From NCBI RefSeq assembly GCF_019970065.1, contig NZ_JAHXYH010000002.1, forward strand, positions 1 through 64,000: a stretch of 64,000 nt of DNA, given 5' to 3'. Both the position numbers and the translations under genes were made by a program. Of the stretch, positions 51,216 to 60,053 are shown piece after piece. Position 1 is the stretch's first letter. Every line of letters begins with the position of its first letter. The stretch is from Chryseobacterium sp. OSA05B (GTDB lineage: Bacteria; Bacteroidota; Bacteroidia; Flavobacteriales; Weeksellaceae). Under the pieces are notes generated by a model that saw nothing but the letters and a program-made list of their open reading frames with translations, was not told where the DNA came from and did not search any database.

Positions 51216-51713
51216 TTAATTCTTCGGTCCCAGCTCAATGATCTCAAGATCCTTTATTTCTTGTCCTTCCACTACAAAACGCATCATCGTTCTCACCTTA
51301 TGCCATCCCTGTTTTCCACAGGCTCCAGGATTCAGATGAAGAAGATTATTTTTTTTGTCAAACATAGCCTTCAAAATATGAGAATGTCCTGAAATAAATA
51401 ATTTCGGGGCCTTCTCAGAGATTTCTTTGTTGGTCAGTGGTGTATATTTCCCGGGATAACCTCCGATATGGATCATCAGAACTTCAAGATCTTCACAGAA
51501 AAAACGGTTTACTTCAGGAAACTCAGCCCTGATCTTCGCGTTGTCTATATTTCCGTAAACTCCTTTTAAAGGCTTTATTTTTTCCAGTTCCTCGATAACC
51601 TCTATGCTTCCAAAATCTCCGCAATGCCAGATTTCATCGGCCTGAGACGCATATTCTAAGATACGGTCATCTATATAGGAATGAGAATCGGAAAGAAGGA
51701 GGATTTTTGTCAT
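51216..51713 (-). CDS. YfcE/MJ0936-type metallophosphodiesterase
   Basis: 165 residues from the ATG at 51713: the -7 element TAACTTTG at 51732-51739 overlaps the longer possible start (51734), which can be dismissed. Compact calcineurin-like fold with all metal sites: LLLSDSHSYID, EIWHCGDFGS, GVYGNIDNAKI, MIHIGGYPGK and FISGHSHILK. Family members cleave phosphodiesters and cyclic nucleotides with Mn or Ni; substrate unknown. It lies 32 bases upstream of the Smr gene and is likely transcribed with it. Confidence 0.92.
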   Translation of the reverse strand: MTKILLLSDSHSYIDDRILEYASQADEIWHCGDFGSIEVIEELEKIKPLKGVYGNIDNAKIRAEFPEVNRFFCEDLEVLMIHIGGYPGKYTPLTNKEISEKAPKLFISGHSHILKAMFDKKNNLLHLNPGACGKQGWHKVRTMMRFVVEGQEIKDLEIIELGPKN

Positions 51714-51731
51714 GAAGTTCTGAGATTTGTG

Positions 51732-51739
51732 CAAAGTTA
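51732..51739 (-). promoter_or_regulatory. -7 element of the phosphodiesterase-Smr unit
   Basis: Minus-strand TAACTTTG, an exact TAnnTTTG match, 18 bases before the chosen start. Confidence 0.6.
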
Positions 51740-51824
51740 GGAAAGATTTATTTTTTATTAAGATTTAGATTCCTTTTAAATAGACAAAGTTTTATAACGG
51801 AAGCCTGTATGACCTAATATTTAC

Positions 51825-51832
51825 TAAATTTG
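51825..51832 (+). promoter_or_regulatory. -7 element of the serine hydrolase promoter
   Basis: TAAATTTG, exact match, 16 bases before the ATG at 51849. Confidence 0.6.
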
Positions 51833-51848
51833 AGAAAATTAAAAAAAA

Positions 51849-53390
51849 ATGAAGCAGAAATTTTCTTTTTTACTTTTTCTCGCAGCGGTAGGGCTCTTCA
51901 ATGCTCAGGTTGAAGAAAAAAAATTGGATGAACTGATCCAGAATACTTTGAAAACTTTCGACGTTCCGGGAATGTCTGTAGGGATTATAAAAGATGGAAA
52001 AGTAATCTATTCCAAAGGTTTCGGACAGCGTTCCTTAACCACCAAACAACCGATGGATGATAATACATTGGTTGGAATCGCTTCTAACTCAAAAGGTTTT
52101 ACCTGTACTGCCCTGGCTATTTTAGCAGACGAAGGAAAACTGAACTGGGACGATAAAGTATCAAAATACATCCCTGAATTTCAGATGTACGATCCGTACG
52201 TTTCCCAAAATGTAACTATAAAAGATCTTATTACCCACAGAGCGGGCTTAGGTTTGGGACAGGGCGATCTGATGTTTTTTCCGGAAGGCGGAAATATGAC
52301 CGTTAATGATATTATTCACAACGTCAGATATCTGAAGCCTGAAAATCCGTTCAGAACTAAGTTGGACTATAATAATGTCATGTTCATCGTCGCCGGAGAA
52401 GTCATTCACAGGATTTCCGGACTGAGCTGGGCAGAATTTATTGAGCAGAGAATTATGAAACCGGTAGGTATGACTTCAAGTTTTGGAAGCTACAACAGAG
52501 CCAAAGCAGTAGCCAATAAGATCGATGCACACGCCCCTGTAGATGGAAAAGCCATTGCCGTTCCTCACGACTGGAATGAAACCGGTAATGCTGCGGGTGG
52601 AATTATGAGTAACATCAAAGATATGACCACATGGGCAGATTGCCTTTTAAATAATTTTACAACAAAAGACGGTAAAAAGCTCGTTTCCGATAAAAATGTG
52701 CAGCAGTTATGGAGCTTACAGATCCCGGACAGAGTCGCTATGAAAAATCCTTATGACACCAGCTTTTATGGGTATGGATTGGGATGGTTCTTAAGTGATG
52801 TTAAAGGGCATAAACAGATTCAGCATACAGGAGGTCTTATCGGAACGGTTACCCAGTTTACTTTAATCCCCGATCTGAAATTAGGAATCGTAGTACTTAC
52901 CAACCAACAGTCAGGAGCAGCGTTCAACTCTATTACGAATACGGTGAAAGATTCTTATCTTGGAGTGGCAGACAGAAACTGGCTGAAAACTTACGGGGAA
53001 AGAATGACGAAAGTCAATGCTGAGTATGATAAGCAGAAAAAAGAAGCCTTTGCTAAATCAGATGCCTTCAAAAAAGAAAAAAATATTCAGCCTAAAGCAG
53101 AGCAGTTCGTAGGAAAATACAATGACCAATGGTTTGGAGAGGTAGAAATTTCGCAACAAGGAAATACATACAGAATTTCATGTAAAAATTCTCCGCGTCT
53201 GAAAGGAGAATTACTTCCTTATTCCAATAATTCATTCATCATTAAATGGGATGACAGAAGCTATGATGCCGATGCCTATATTATTTTTGATTATGATGAA
53301 ACCGGAAAAGCAGAATCCGCCAGATTAAAACCAATTTCAGATGTTACTGATTTCAGCTTCGACTTTGATGATTTGGATCTGAGAAGATAA
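51849..53390 (+). CDS. Secreted serine hydrolase of the beta-lactamase/DD-peptidase (class C) family
   Basis: 513 residues. Signal peptide (MKQKFSFLLFLAAVGLFNAQ), then a class C beta-lactamase fold (about 25-370): the active-site S-x-x-K is SNSKG within LVGIASNSKGFTCTALAILAD, the YxN motif is LDYNNVMF, and the K/H-T-G motif appears as HTGGLIG. A C-terminal DUF3471-like lipocalin domain (about 415-510) follows, typical of Bacteroidota serine hydrolases. It probably acts on peptidoglycan peptides or small esters in the periplasm; lactamase activity is not implied. Confidence 0.93.
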   Translation: MKQKFSFLLFLAAVGLFNAQVEEKKLDELIQNTLKTFDVPGMSVGIIKDGKVIYSKGFGQRSLTTKQPMDDNTLVGIASNSKGFTCTALAILADEGKLNWDDKVSKYIPEFQMYDPYVSQNVTIKDLITHRAGLGLGQGDLMFFPEGGNMTVNDIIHNVRYLKPENPFRTKLDYNNVMFIVAGEVIHRISGLSWAEFIEQRIMKPVGMTSSFGSYNRAKAVANKIDAHAPVDGKAIAVPHDWNETGNAAGGIMSNIKDMTTWADCLLNNFTTKDGKKLVSDKNVQQLWSLQIPDRVAMKNPYDTSFYGYGLGWFLSDVKGHKQIQHTGGLIGTVTQFTLIPDLKLGIVVLTNQQSGAAFNSITNTVKDSYLGVADRNWLKTYGERMTKVNAEYDKQKKEAFAKSDAFKKEKNIQPKAEQFVGKYNDQWFGEVEISQQGNTYRISCKNSPRLKGELLPYSNNSFIIKWDDRSYDADAYIIFDYDETGKAESARLKPISDVTDFSFDFDDLDLRR

Positions 53391-53422
53391 ATAAGATACA
53401 CAGTTAATTATATAACTTAAAA

Positions 53423-53487
53423 TATTCAATAGAAACGGGCTTTAGTCCGTTTTTTTATTAAACATTTGCAAATGGGCTTTAGCCAAA
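53423..53487 (+). repeat. GGCTTTAGCC family repeat serving as a terminator
   Basis: TTCAATAGAAACGGGCTTTAG opens the unit; the hairpin ACGGGCT-TT-AGTCCGT (53435-53450) is followed by seven T, so here the repeat also forms a terminator for the serine hydrolase. The second half, ATGGGCTTTAGCCAAAT, follows at 53472-53487. Confidence 0.75.
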
Positions 53488-53490
53488 TCA

Positions 53491-53520
53491 AAAAAGAGCT
53501 CCAACGAATATTGGAGCTCT
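53491..53520 (-). terminator. Terminator of the T9SS beta-propeller gene
   Basis: AGAGCTCCAA (53495-53504) pairs perfectly with TTGGAGCTCT (53511-53520); U-rich tail on the minus strand. Confidence 0.82.
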
Positions 53521-53651
53521 TCTCTTCTGATTTATAGATGATCGGTTATTAGAAGGTCGAAGAGAGAAGTTATTAAGAGTCTAAATAATGACTATAAAAA
53601 ATATTAAGTCTAATAGTAACTTCAAACCTCCCTCTTCTTGCTTCCAGCCCC

Positions 53652-54704
53652 TTAATCTTTAATAAACTTCTTAATAACATCCCCGATTTGAATGATATAA
53701 GCACCTTTGATTAACTTACTCACATCAATAGAATCCCGCTCTAATTTTCCTGAAAGCACAAGGTTTCCAACCATCCCATAGATTTTATAATCCTGTGACG
53801 GAGCATTCATAACCTTTAATGTTTCCTTAGCCGGATTCGGATAAATTAATGTTGTATGTTCACGGCTTTTATGATCTGAAACTGATAATGCAGCCAGATC
53901 TGCTTTTAACACAGAACCTGCAAAAAAGTCGGTTACATAGATCATATTGTCTTTGACAGCTAATCCGGAAGGATAATCAAATCCAGTGGACACAAGACCT
54001 GTGGACACGACAGGATTGGACTGAGTGACATTAATTTTGGAAACTTTAGAAGCACCTGCCTCACAGATAAACAGATCTTTTCCATGAAAAGCAAGACCTG
54101 ACGGATAGCTTAATCCCTGTGCTATTGTGGTGGGACCGATTGATGTAGTCATATCGAATTTTGAAAGCTTTCCTTCAAACCGCTCTGTAAAATAAATGAC
54201 ATTATTAATAATTTCAATTTCAAAAGGAGATTTTGCAGGGATCACGTCGATCAACTGAGGATTAGCTTGGCTTACGTCTATTTTAGCAATTTTATTATCC
54301 CCTTCAAGAGCCATATAAAGTTCATTTCCTACGAATTCAAGACCAAGCGGACTGCTTATTCCCCCTAATATGACTTGTGGAGTTGGGTTAGCAGCAGTCA
54401 GATCAACTTTAGAAAGTCTACCCGCTCCGAATTCTGAAACGTATAGGATATTATCTTTTAAAGCAAGGCCATAAGGACGGTTCACTCCCGTTACCACGTC
54501 AATCGGCGCAGCGCTGGGATCATCAATATTTACCTTAACGACCTTATCCAGATAATAAATACCGATATACATCGTATTACCATTAATAACCATCGGATTG
54601 GGAGTTCCAAGATTCTCGATGAAGACATTGGCAGCAGCTTGTGAATACATTTTGTTTCCCGCTAAAAGCAGAACTAAAACTAAGAAATAAAGTTGTCTTT
54701 TCAT
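53652..54704 (-). CDS. Secreted beta-propeller protein with T9SS sorting tail
   Basis: 350 residues. Signal peptide (MKRQLYFLVLVLLLAGNKMYSQ), then about six repeats of the pattern VNRPYGLALKDNILYVSEFGAGRLSKVDL / SSPLGLEFVGNELYMALEGDNKIAKIDV / YPSGLAFHGKDLFICEAGASKVSKINV, an NHL/SMP-30-like propeller (about 25-285). The last 70 residues (LIYPNPAKETLKV; LIKGAYIIQIGDVIKKFI) are a type A T9SS sorting domain. Ligand unknown; surface or secreted. Confidence 0.9.
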   Translation of the reverse strand: MKRQLYFLVLVLLLAGNKMYSQAAANVFIENLGTPNPMVINGNTMYIGIYYLDKVVKVNIDDPSAAPIDVVTGVNRPYGLALKDNILYVSEFGAGRLSKVDLTAANPTPQVILGGISSPLGLEFVGNELYMALEGDNKIAKIDVSQANPQLIDVIPAKSPFEIEIINNVIYFTERFEGKLSKFDMTTSIGPTTIAQGLSYPSGLAFHGKDLFICEAGASKVSKINVTQSNPVVSTGLVSTGFDYPSGLAVKDNMIYVTDFFAGSVLKADLAALSVSDHKSREHTTLIYPNPAKETLKVMNAPSQDYKIYGMVGNLVLSGKLERDSIDVSKLIKGAYIIQIGDVIKKFIKD

Positions 54705-54736
54705 TTTATTTTTATTTAGAATAATTAAATTTTAAA

Positions 54737-54744
54737 CAAAAATA
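54737..54744 (-). promoter_or_regulatory. -7 element of the T9SS beta-propeller gene
   Basis: Minus-strand TATTTTTG, exact match, 33 bases before the start codon. Confidence 0.55.
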
Positions 54745-54903
54745 CTTTATTAAAAATAAAATCCCCACGGGTCTGACAAATATCATGAACAAAGGATAAT
54801 AAATCTTCCCGCAATAAAATGTAGAATTATAAAAGAAATTTTGCCTCTTATTTTAGATATAAAATATGTAATTTTTGAATGATTTTTAACAGAAAACCTT
54901 ATC

Positions 54904-54972
54904 ATTCAATAGGAACGGGCTTTAGCCCGTTTACACGTAAACAGATTGTAGAATCCGGCTTTAGCCAAAACC
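54904..54972 (+). repeat. GGCTTTAGCC family repeat, best-conserved copy
   Basis: TTCAATAGGAACGGGCTTTAG opens the unit; hairpin ACGGGCT-TT-AGCCCGT at 54915-54930, an added palindrome GTTTAC-AC-GTAAAC at 54929-54942, and the closing GGCTTTAGCCAAAAC at 54957-54971. It lies about 30 bases past the archaemetzincin stop. No terminator-like T run follows. Confidence 0.8.
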
Positions 54973-54999
54973 TATTAATGATATTTGTACGGAAAAAAA

Positions 55000-55881
55000 T
55001 TATTTTAAAAGTTGAAGATCATGCTCCGCACGGGAAAGTTCAGGATTTAAATGCTGTTTTTCAAAGAAATGCTTTAGATCCGGAAGCCGTTTCTTAGGAT
55101 CATACGGAATGCTTGAATTTAATTTTTGCTGACAGAGTGAGCATGCTCTTGCAAAGTGGAAATCAGTTTCCGTGAGCGAGTTGGTTCCGTTCATCACACA
55201 GTTCGCATTCAGACAATGGCTAAGTCCGAACATATGTCCGATTTCGTGAGAACTTATTTTGATCAACCTCTCAAGACTTTCATTAAAATTAGAATCCGTC
55301 AGGCCTCCGTTGGCAAATCTGTACATAGAAGTTACCCCCACACCGTCCTGATAAGATGCGATACCGAAAACATAATTCCATTCAGGTCTTGGAAAAAGGT
55401 CTTTTTCTGTGATTCCCATGAAGACCACAGCATCTTTAGGTTTTCGTTTGATAAGGATGCTGTCCAGAACGTAACCTGCCAGAATTTGCTCCTGACCGTC
55501 TTTAAAAATTCTTCTCGCTGTTTTTGGAAAAATGGTATTGGATAAAACGGGAAGAACTTTTGTTTGCAGCTGAAAATAGATACTTAAATACTCACGGGTA
55601 AGTTTTATTTCCTTTTTCTGTAATTCATTGAATTCTCCGATGGGTTGCAGATAAACTGTATTTTTCCCCGGTTCCGGTTTTATTTTCTTTAGCTTTTGAA
55701 AATCCTCAAAAGTCTGAAATTCTTCATCTCTTGAGTATCTCCAGTCTCCGGGTTTTGCTTTTGGCAGCTTAACATCATTGATAGTGATGGTTTCACTATA
55801 AGTCTTCTCCTTTTTGTGACATGAAAAAAAGAGGAGCGTAAGCAGATAAAAACAGATAAAATTATATTTTCCCGGGCTCAT
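55000..55881 (-). CDS. Archaemetzincin-family zinc protease, lipoprotein
   Basis: 293 residues from the ATG at 55881; the longer frame (55914) overlaps the upstream gene more deeply. A lipobox ends at the Cys in LLTLLFFSCHKK. The family's complete zinc signature is visible: HEIGHMFGLSHCLNANCVMNG, then ACSLC, that is HExxHxxGxxHCx4CxM and a distal CxxC binding the second, structural zinc. Substrate unknown. Most archaemetzincins described are cytoplasmic; a lipoprotein form implies an envelope role. Its start overlaps the SixA-like gene by 20 bases. Confidence 0.93.
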   Translation of the reverse strand: MSPGKYNFICFYLLTLLFFSCHKKEKTYSETITINDVKLPKAKPGDWRYSRDEEFQTFEDFQKLKKIKPEPGKNTVYLQPIGEFNELQKKEIKLTREYLSIYFQLQTKVLPVLSNTIFPKTARRIFKDGQEQILAGYVLDSILIKRKPKDAVVFMGITEKDLFPRPEWNYVFGIASYQDGVGVTSMYRFANGGLTDSNFNESLERLIKISSHEIGHMFGLSHCLNANCVMNGTNSLTETDFHFARACSLCQQKLNSSIPYDPKKRLPDLKHFFEKQHLNPELSRAEHDLQLLK

Positions 55882-56338
55882 AAAAGAACAGGAGTCTCTT
55901 TTTGGCACCGTCAAATTCAGACCATGAATTGCAGTCTATTTCAAAACCGGCTACTCCGCAGGTCGGGAAGTGAAAAATATCTTCAGAGATGGAATTTGCA
56001 AAATTGGATATTCCGTTGTTATGAGAAAAAAGAGCTACAGAACTCACATTGTCATCCAGGTCGTAGATTACAGATTCGAAATTTCTTTCCGATGGATTGT
56101 AAAGTTGATCTTCAGTATCAACCTTAAGCTGATAGGTTTGATTAAAGATCTTACACGTATTCAGTGCGCGCACCGCCGGGCTCGAAACAAAATGATCAAT
56201 AGAAATATTATTGCTTTTCATGAATCTGGACATGTTCATCGCATCTTTCAATCCTTTGTCTGCCAAAGGTCTGTCGAAGTCCTCCGTTTCTTCCGGCCAG
56301 TCGCTTTTTGCATGTCTTACGAGGATGAGTTTCTTCAT
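55862..56338 (-). CDS. SixA-like histidine phosphatase
   Basis: 158 residues from the ATG at 56338, where the fold begins KKLILVRHAKSDWPEETEDFD (RHxK motif; catalytic His). The upstream frame to 56428 would add 30 unlikely residues. Other motifs: PLADKGLKDAMNMSRFM, DHFVSSPAVRALNTC, SVALFSHNNGISNFAN (second His). E. coli SixA acts on phospho-His in phosphorelay or PTS proteins; this one's partner is unknown. Translationally coupled to the archaemetzincin gene downstream. Confidence 0.9.
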   Translation of the reverse strand: MKKLILVRHAKSDWPEETEDFDRPLADKGLKDAMNMSRFMKSNNISIDHFVSSPAVRALNTCKIFNQTYQLKVDTEDQLYNPSERNFESVIYDLDDNVSSVALFSHNNGISNFANSISEDIFHFPTCGVAGFEIDCNSWSEFDGAKKRLLFFYEPGKI

Positions 56339-56438
56339 ATTATCGTTTTTTGGAAGATTAAAATTATAAAAAAAATAATGGAATAAAACATGATTTTTAT
56401 AAAAAAGCTGCGTTATGAATAAAATCATTAAATTTTAC

Positions 56439-56446
56439 TAAATTTG
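56439..56446 (+). promoter_or_regulatory. -7 element of the ruvX-def promoter
   Basis: TAAATTTG, exact match, only 7 bases before the ruvX ATG at 56454: a near-leaderless transcript. Confidence 0.6.
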
Positions 56447-56453
56447 CACACTT

Positions 56454-56870
56454 ATGGGACAGATCCTTGCAATAGACTACGGAAAGGCACGCTGCGGTAT
56501 CGCTGCAACAGACGATATGCAGATTATTGCAAGCGGCCTGGATACTGTGGAAACACGGGTTTTGATGGAATTTTTGAAGAAATATTTCATCGAAAACAAA
56601 GTGGATGAAGTAGTAGTAGGACTTCCTACAGATTTAAAAGGGAATGTTTCCGAAGTGGAAACGGATATCTTAAAATTCATTGAAGGATTTCAGAAAGAAT
56701 TTTCCGGTATCACGGTCCACCGTTTAGATGAACGATTTACCTCTAAAATGGCTTCTTTTTTTATTTCCCAAAGCGGAAAAAGCAAAAAAAAGAGACAGGA
56801 GAAGGGGTTAATAGATAAAGTAAGTGCAACTATCATACTGCAGAATTTTTTAGAACAAAGAATAAGATGA
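56454..56870 (+). CDS. ruvX: Holliday junction resolvase RuvX (YqgF)
   Basis: 138 residues of RNase H-like fold: ILAIDYGKARCGIAATDD (first Asp), VDEVVVGLPTDLKGN, ETDILKFIEGF and VHRLDERFTSKMA, then GLIDKVSATIILQNFLEQR (last Asp). It processes 16S rRNA and has been reported to act on Holliday junctions. Stop and def start share ATGA, so the two are co-translated. Confidence 0.95.
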   Translation: MGQILAIDYGKARCGIAATDDMQIIASGLDTVETRVLMEFLKKYFIENKVDEVVVGLPTDLKGNVSEVETDILKFIEGFQKEFSGITVHRLDERFTSKMASFFISQSGKSKKKRQEKGLIDKVSATIILQNFLEQRIR

Positions 56871-57439
56871 TTTTACCGATAAGAGCTTTTGGGGATCCTG
56901 TTTTGAGAAAAGTAGGGAAAGATATAGACAAAGATTATCCCGGTTTACAGGAACTTATAGATAATATGTTTGAAACGATGTACAGTGCAAACGGCATAGG
57001 CCTTGCTGCACCGCAGATTGGGCTGGACTTACGCCTGTTCGTGATTGATGTGACTCCTCTTGCAGACGACGAAGATTACGAGGATATCAAAGATGAACTG
57101 GCTGATTTTAAGAAGGTTTTCATTAATGCAACGATTCTTGAGGAATCCGGTGAAGAATGGAAATTCAATGAAGGATGTCTTTCTATTCCGGATGTAAGAG
57201 AAGATGTAAAGAGAAAAGAAACGATCGTTATTGAATATTATGACGAAAATTTTGTGAAACATACAGAAACTTTTTCCGATATTAGAGCCCGCGTAATTCA
57301 GCATGAATATGATCACATTGAAGGCGTGCTGTTTACAGACCATTTGAGTGTATTGAAGAAAAAACTCGTAAAAGGTAAACTGACGAAAATCTCCCAGGGT
57401 GAGGTGAGTATCAGTTACAAAATGAGATTTCCAAAGTAA
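56867..57439 (+). CDS. def: Peptide deformylase
   Basis: 190 residues. It removes the formyl group from the initiator Met of new proteins with a metal (Fe/Ni/Zn) held by the Cys and two His of the motifs GIGLAAPQIG, EGCLSIP and QHEYDHIEG, all present. Type I-like with an inserted acidic loop (LADDEDYEDIKDELADF, about 65-80), which is longer than E. coli Def's and seems to be lineage-typical. Confidence 0.97.
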   Translation: MILPIRAFGDPVLRKVGKDIDKDYPGLQELIDNMFETMYSANGIGLAAPQIGLDLRLFVIDVTPLADDEDYEDIKDELADFKKVFINATILEESGEEWKFNEGCLSIPDVREDVKRKETIVIEYYDENFVKHTETFSDIRARVIQHEYDHIEGVLFTDHLSVLKKKLVKGKLTKISQGEVSISYKMRFPK

Positions 57440-57518
57440 TTTAAACAAGGATTAAAAAACAAAATAATAAAAAGCAAAAAGCCCCGCGCAGATTGCAGAA
57501 TTTACAAAAAATAAAATT

Positions 57519-58076
57519 ATGCTGTTAGAAAAAATAATTTCAATTTCCGGAAAGCCAGGACTTTTCAAATTAGTTTCTCAATTAAGAAACGGTTTCATCA
57601 TTGAAGATGTTACTTCCAAGAAAAAAGTAAGCATTGGAAACTCAAGTCAGGTGAGTTTATTGGATAATATTGCGATGTTTACATTTGATAAAGAAGTTCC
57701 TTTGTTCGAAGTTTTTGAAAATATTGCTAAAAATTATGATTACAAAGAAACCATTAATCACAAATCTTCTGACGAAGTTCTGAAAGATTTCATGGCGGCA
57801 TCTCTTCCTAATTATGATACAGAAAGAGTATATGCTTCAGATATCAAGAAATTGGCTCAGTGGTACAATCTTCTTCAGAAAGCAGGATACATTACTCCGG
57901 AAAGCTTCGTAAAAGCAGAACCTGAAACATTGGATGGGGTACAGGAAGAAATAAGCATTGACAAAGATGCTCCTAAAAAAGCAGCTCCAAAAGCTGAAAA
58001 ACCTGCCGCTCCAAAAGTAAAAGCTACTTCGGCAGCAAAAGCAGCTCCAAAAAGTACACACACTAAAAAAGGATAA
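57519..58076 (+). CDS. DUF5606 family protein with basic low-complexity tail
   Basis: 185 residues. The first 140 or so residues match the Bacteroidota-specific DUF5606 family (IISISGKPGLFKLVSQLRNGFIIEDVTS; SSQVSLLDNIAMFT; MAASLPNYDTERVYASDIKKLAQWYN). The tail (about 145-185) is Lys/Ala/Pro-rich, suggestive of nucleic-acid binding. Function unknown. It lies 79 bases downstream of def. Confidence 0.88.
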   Translation: MLLEKIISISGKPGLFKLVSQLRNGFIIEDVTSKKKVSIGNSSQVSLLDNIAMFTFDKEVPLFEVFENIAKNYDYKETINHKSSDEVLKDFMAASLPNYDTERVYASDIKKLAQWYNLLQKAGYITPESFVKAEPETLDGVQEEISIDKDAPKKAAPKAEKPAAPKVKATSAAKAAPKSTHTKKG

Positions 58077-58169
58077 TCTATCCCGAATTTAAAATATCAA
58101 TCCCTGTCAGAAATTTCTGACAGGGATTTTTTATCACCAATTTAAAACGGCTTACTTAAAGATTTACCC

Positions 58170-58177
58170 TAAATTTG
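58170..58177 (+). promoter_or_regulatory. -7 element of the mazG operon
   Basis: TAAATTTG, exact match, 22 bases before the ATG at 58200. It shows the possible TTG start at 58185 is less likely. Confidence 0.6.
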
Positions 58178-58199
58178 CATCACTTTGAATTCTCAATTT

Positions 58200-58967
58200 A
58201 TGAATACCAGACAAGAAAAACTAGAAGCTTTCGGAAGATTATTAGATATCATGGATGATTTGCGTGAAAAATGTCCGTGGGATCAGAAGCAGACGCTGCA
58301 GTCGCTTCGTCATCTGACGCTGGAAGAAACTTATGAACTTTCGGATGCTATTTTGCAGGAAGATCTACAGGAAATCAAAAAAGAGTTGGGAGATGTTTTG
58401 CTGCATCTTGTTTTTTATTCTAAAATAGGATCAGAGAAAGAAAGCTTTGATATTGCAGATGTCATCAATTCTTTAAATGAAAAACTGATCTTCCGTCATC
58501 CTCATATTTATGGTGATACAGAAGTGAAAGACGAAGAAGAAGTGAAGCAGAACTGGGAAAAACTGAAACTTAAAGAAGGAAACAAGTCTATTTTGGGCGG
58601 TGTTCCAAAGAGTCTTCCAAGTTTGGTAAAAGCCTACAGGATTCAGGATAAAGTAAAAGGAATCGGTTTTGAGTTTCATGATGCGGAAGATGCCTGGAAA
58701 AAAGTGGATGAAGAGATCAAGGAATTTCACGAAGAAACTGATCCGGATAAAAAAGAGCTGGAGTTAGGAGATGTATTTTTCTCCCTGATCAATTATGCCA
58801 GAATATCAGGATTGAACCCGGATTCTGCACTGGAAAGAACCAATTTAAAATTCATCTCAAGGTTCCAGAAAATGGAAGTACTGGCAGAAGAATCTGATCT
58901 TAAGCTTTCCGACCTCTCTCTGGAGGAAATGGATGTGCTGTGGGAGAAAGCGAAACTGATGTCATAA
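58200..58967 (+). CDS. mazG: Nucleoside triphosphate pyrophosphohydrolase MazG
   Basis: 255 residues with two MazG domains, each carrying the E-x-x-E..E-x-x-D metal set: LTLEETYELSDAILQEDLQEIKKELGDVLLH (about 30-110) and VDEEIKEFHEE, KELELGDVFFSLINYAR (about 160-225). It hydrolyses NTPs/dNTPs to monophosphates, cleaning pools and countering ppGpp accumulation. First gene of a tight three-gene operon; FUSC follows by one base. Confidence 0.95.
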   Translation: MNTRQEKLEAFGRLLDIMDDLREKCPWDQKQTLQSLRHLTLEETYELSDAILQEDLQEIKKELGDVLLHLVFYSKIGSEKESFDIADVINSLNEKLIFRHPHIYGDTEVKDEEEVKQNWEKLKLKEGNKSILGGVPKSLPSLVKAYRIQDKVKGIGFEFHDAEDAWKKVDEEIKEFHEETDPDKKELELGDVFFSLINYARISGLNPDSALERTNLKFISRFQKMEVLAEESDLKLSDLSLEEMDVLWEKAKLMS

Positions 58968-58968
58968 A

Positions 58969-60051
58969 ATGAAGGTACAGCGTCGCGTACACCACAGGTT
59001 CCAGTATTTGCTGGAGTTCAAAAAAACAGAAAGGAAATGGCACTTTCCGTTCCTCGCAGCACTTTGTATAGGAAGTTGCCTTTTCATCGGTTATTTTTTG
59101 GGAAAACCTAACTACGGCAGTTTGTCCAGTTTGGGCGCTCTGACGATTTTATATTTCACTTCAGCGCCCATTACACAAAGGATGGTGCATCTGGCGGTCT
59201 GTGCATTCGGGATGGTTTTTTCCTTTACGATCAGTCTGTTTTTCAGCTTTAATGCGTATGCAGCAGGTTTGTCTTTGGGAATTGTATCTTTTCTTGCGCA
59301 CTTTATTACCTCGTATTTTAAAATTCCTCCACCCGGAAATTTTTTCTTTATTATGCTGGCAGCCATGGCCAGTACCTATCAGTTTGACCTTGAAATGATC
59401 CCCACACGGGTTGGGCTTGTAGCTATGGGAGCAATCTTATCCTGTACGCTGGCGTTTCTGTACTCTGTTTTTATCGAAAAAGGGGATGTTTTATCGATCC
59501 CTAGAAGGAGAAGGTTTAATAAAAGAAGATATACTAAATTTGTAGAAAGCAGTATTATCGGCTTCTTTATGATGTTAACCCTGATTGTGGGACATCTTCT
59601 GAAATTTGAAAACACCTACTGGATCTCCATTGCGGCGGTAGCCATTATTCAGGGCAGGAATTTTGAACATGTGCGTCAAAGAAATATGCACAGGATCCTG
59701 GGAACCTTTATTGGAATAGGTTTTGCATGGCTCATCCTGCTGTTTAATCCCGCAAAAATAGAAATGATTATCATTATTGCGATACTGCAGTTTATTATTG
59801 AATTGCTTATTGTAAGAAACTACGGTTTTGCTGTAATATTTATAACACCATTAACGATTCTTCTGACGGAAACCGGTAGCCTTGTTCATCATAATGTAGA
59901 AAACCTGATGCATGCAAGACTTCTGGATACTATTATCGGAAGTTTAATCGGGCTGACGGCTGGTTTTTTTCTTTACCATCAGCAGATTATTAATAACTTA
60001 GAGAAAAATATACGGTACTCGTATGTTCAGTTTAAAAAATTAAAAAAATAG
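58969..60051 (+). CDS. FUSC-family inner-membrane transporter-like protein
   Basis: 360 residues with about ten membrane helices in two FUSC-like halves (about 25-165 and 195-330), including FPFLAALCIGSCLFIGYFLGKPNYGSLSSLGAL and the conserved YWISIAAVAIIQGRNFEHVRQRNMHRILGTFIGIGFAW. FUSC proteins include aromatic-acid exporters (AaeB) and fusaric-acid resistance components. Substrate unknown. Overlapping spacing with mazG and the next lipoprotein suggests one transcript. Confidence 0.88.
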   Translation: MKVQRRVHHRFQYLLEFKKTERKWHFPFLAALCIGSCLFIGYFLGKPNYGSLSSLGALTILYFTSAPITQRMVHLAVCAFGMVFSFTISLFFSFNAYAAGLSLGIVSFLAHFITSYFKIPPPGNFFFIMLAAMASTYQFDLEMIPTRVGLVAMGAILSCTLAFLYSVFIEKGDVLSIPRRRRFNKRRYTKFVESSIIGFFMMLTLIVGHLLKFENTYWISIAAVAIIQGRNFEHVRQRNMHRILGTFIGIGFAWLILLFNPAKIEMIIIIAILQFIIELLIVRNYGFAVIFITPLTILLTETGSLVHHNVENLMHARLLDTIIGSLIGLTAGFFLYHQQIINNLEKNIRYSYVQFKKLKK

Positions 60052-60053
60052 CT

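Noticed and set aside
51849..53390. Beta-lactam resistance gene
   Set aside because: The fold is that of class C serine hydrolases, but the DUF3471-like C-terminal domain and motif variants fit the broad peptidase/esterase group; nothing indicates lactamase activity.
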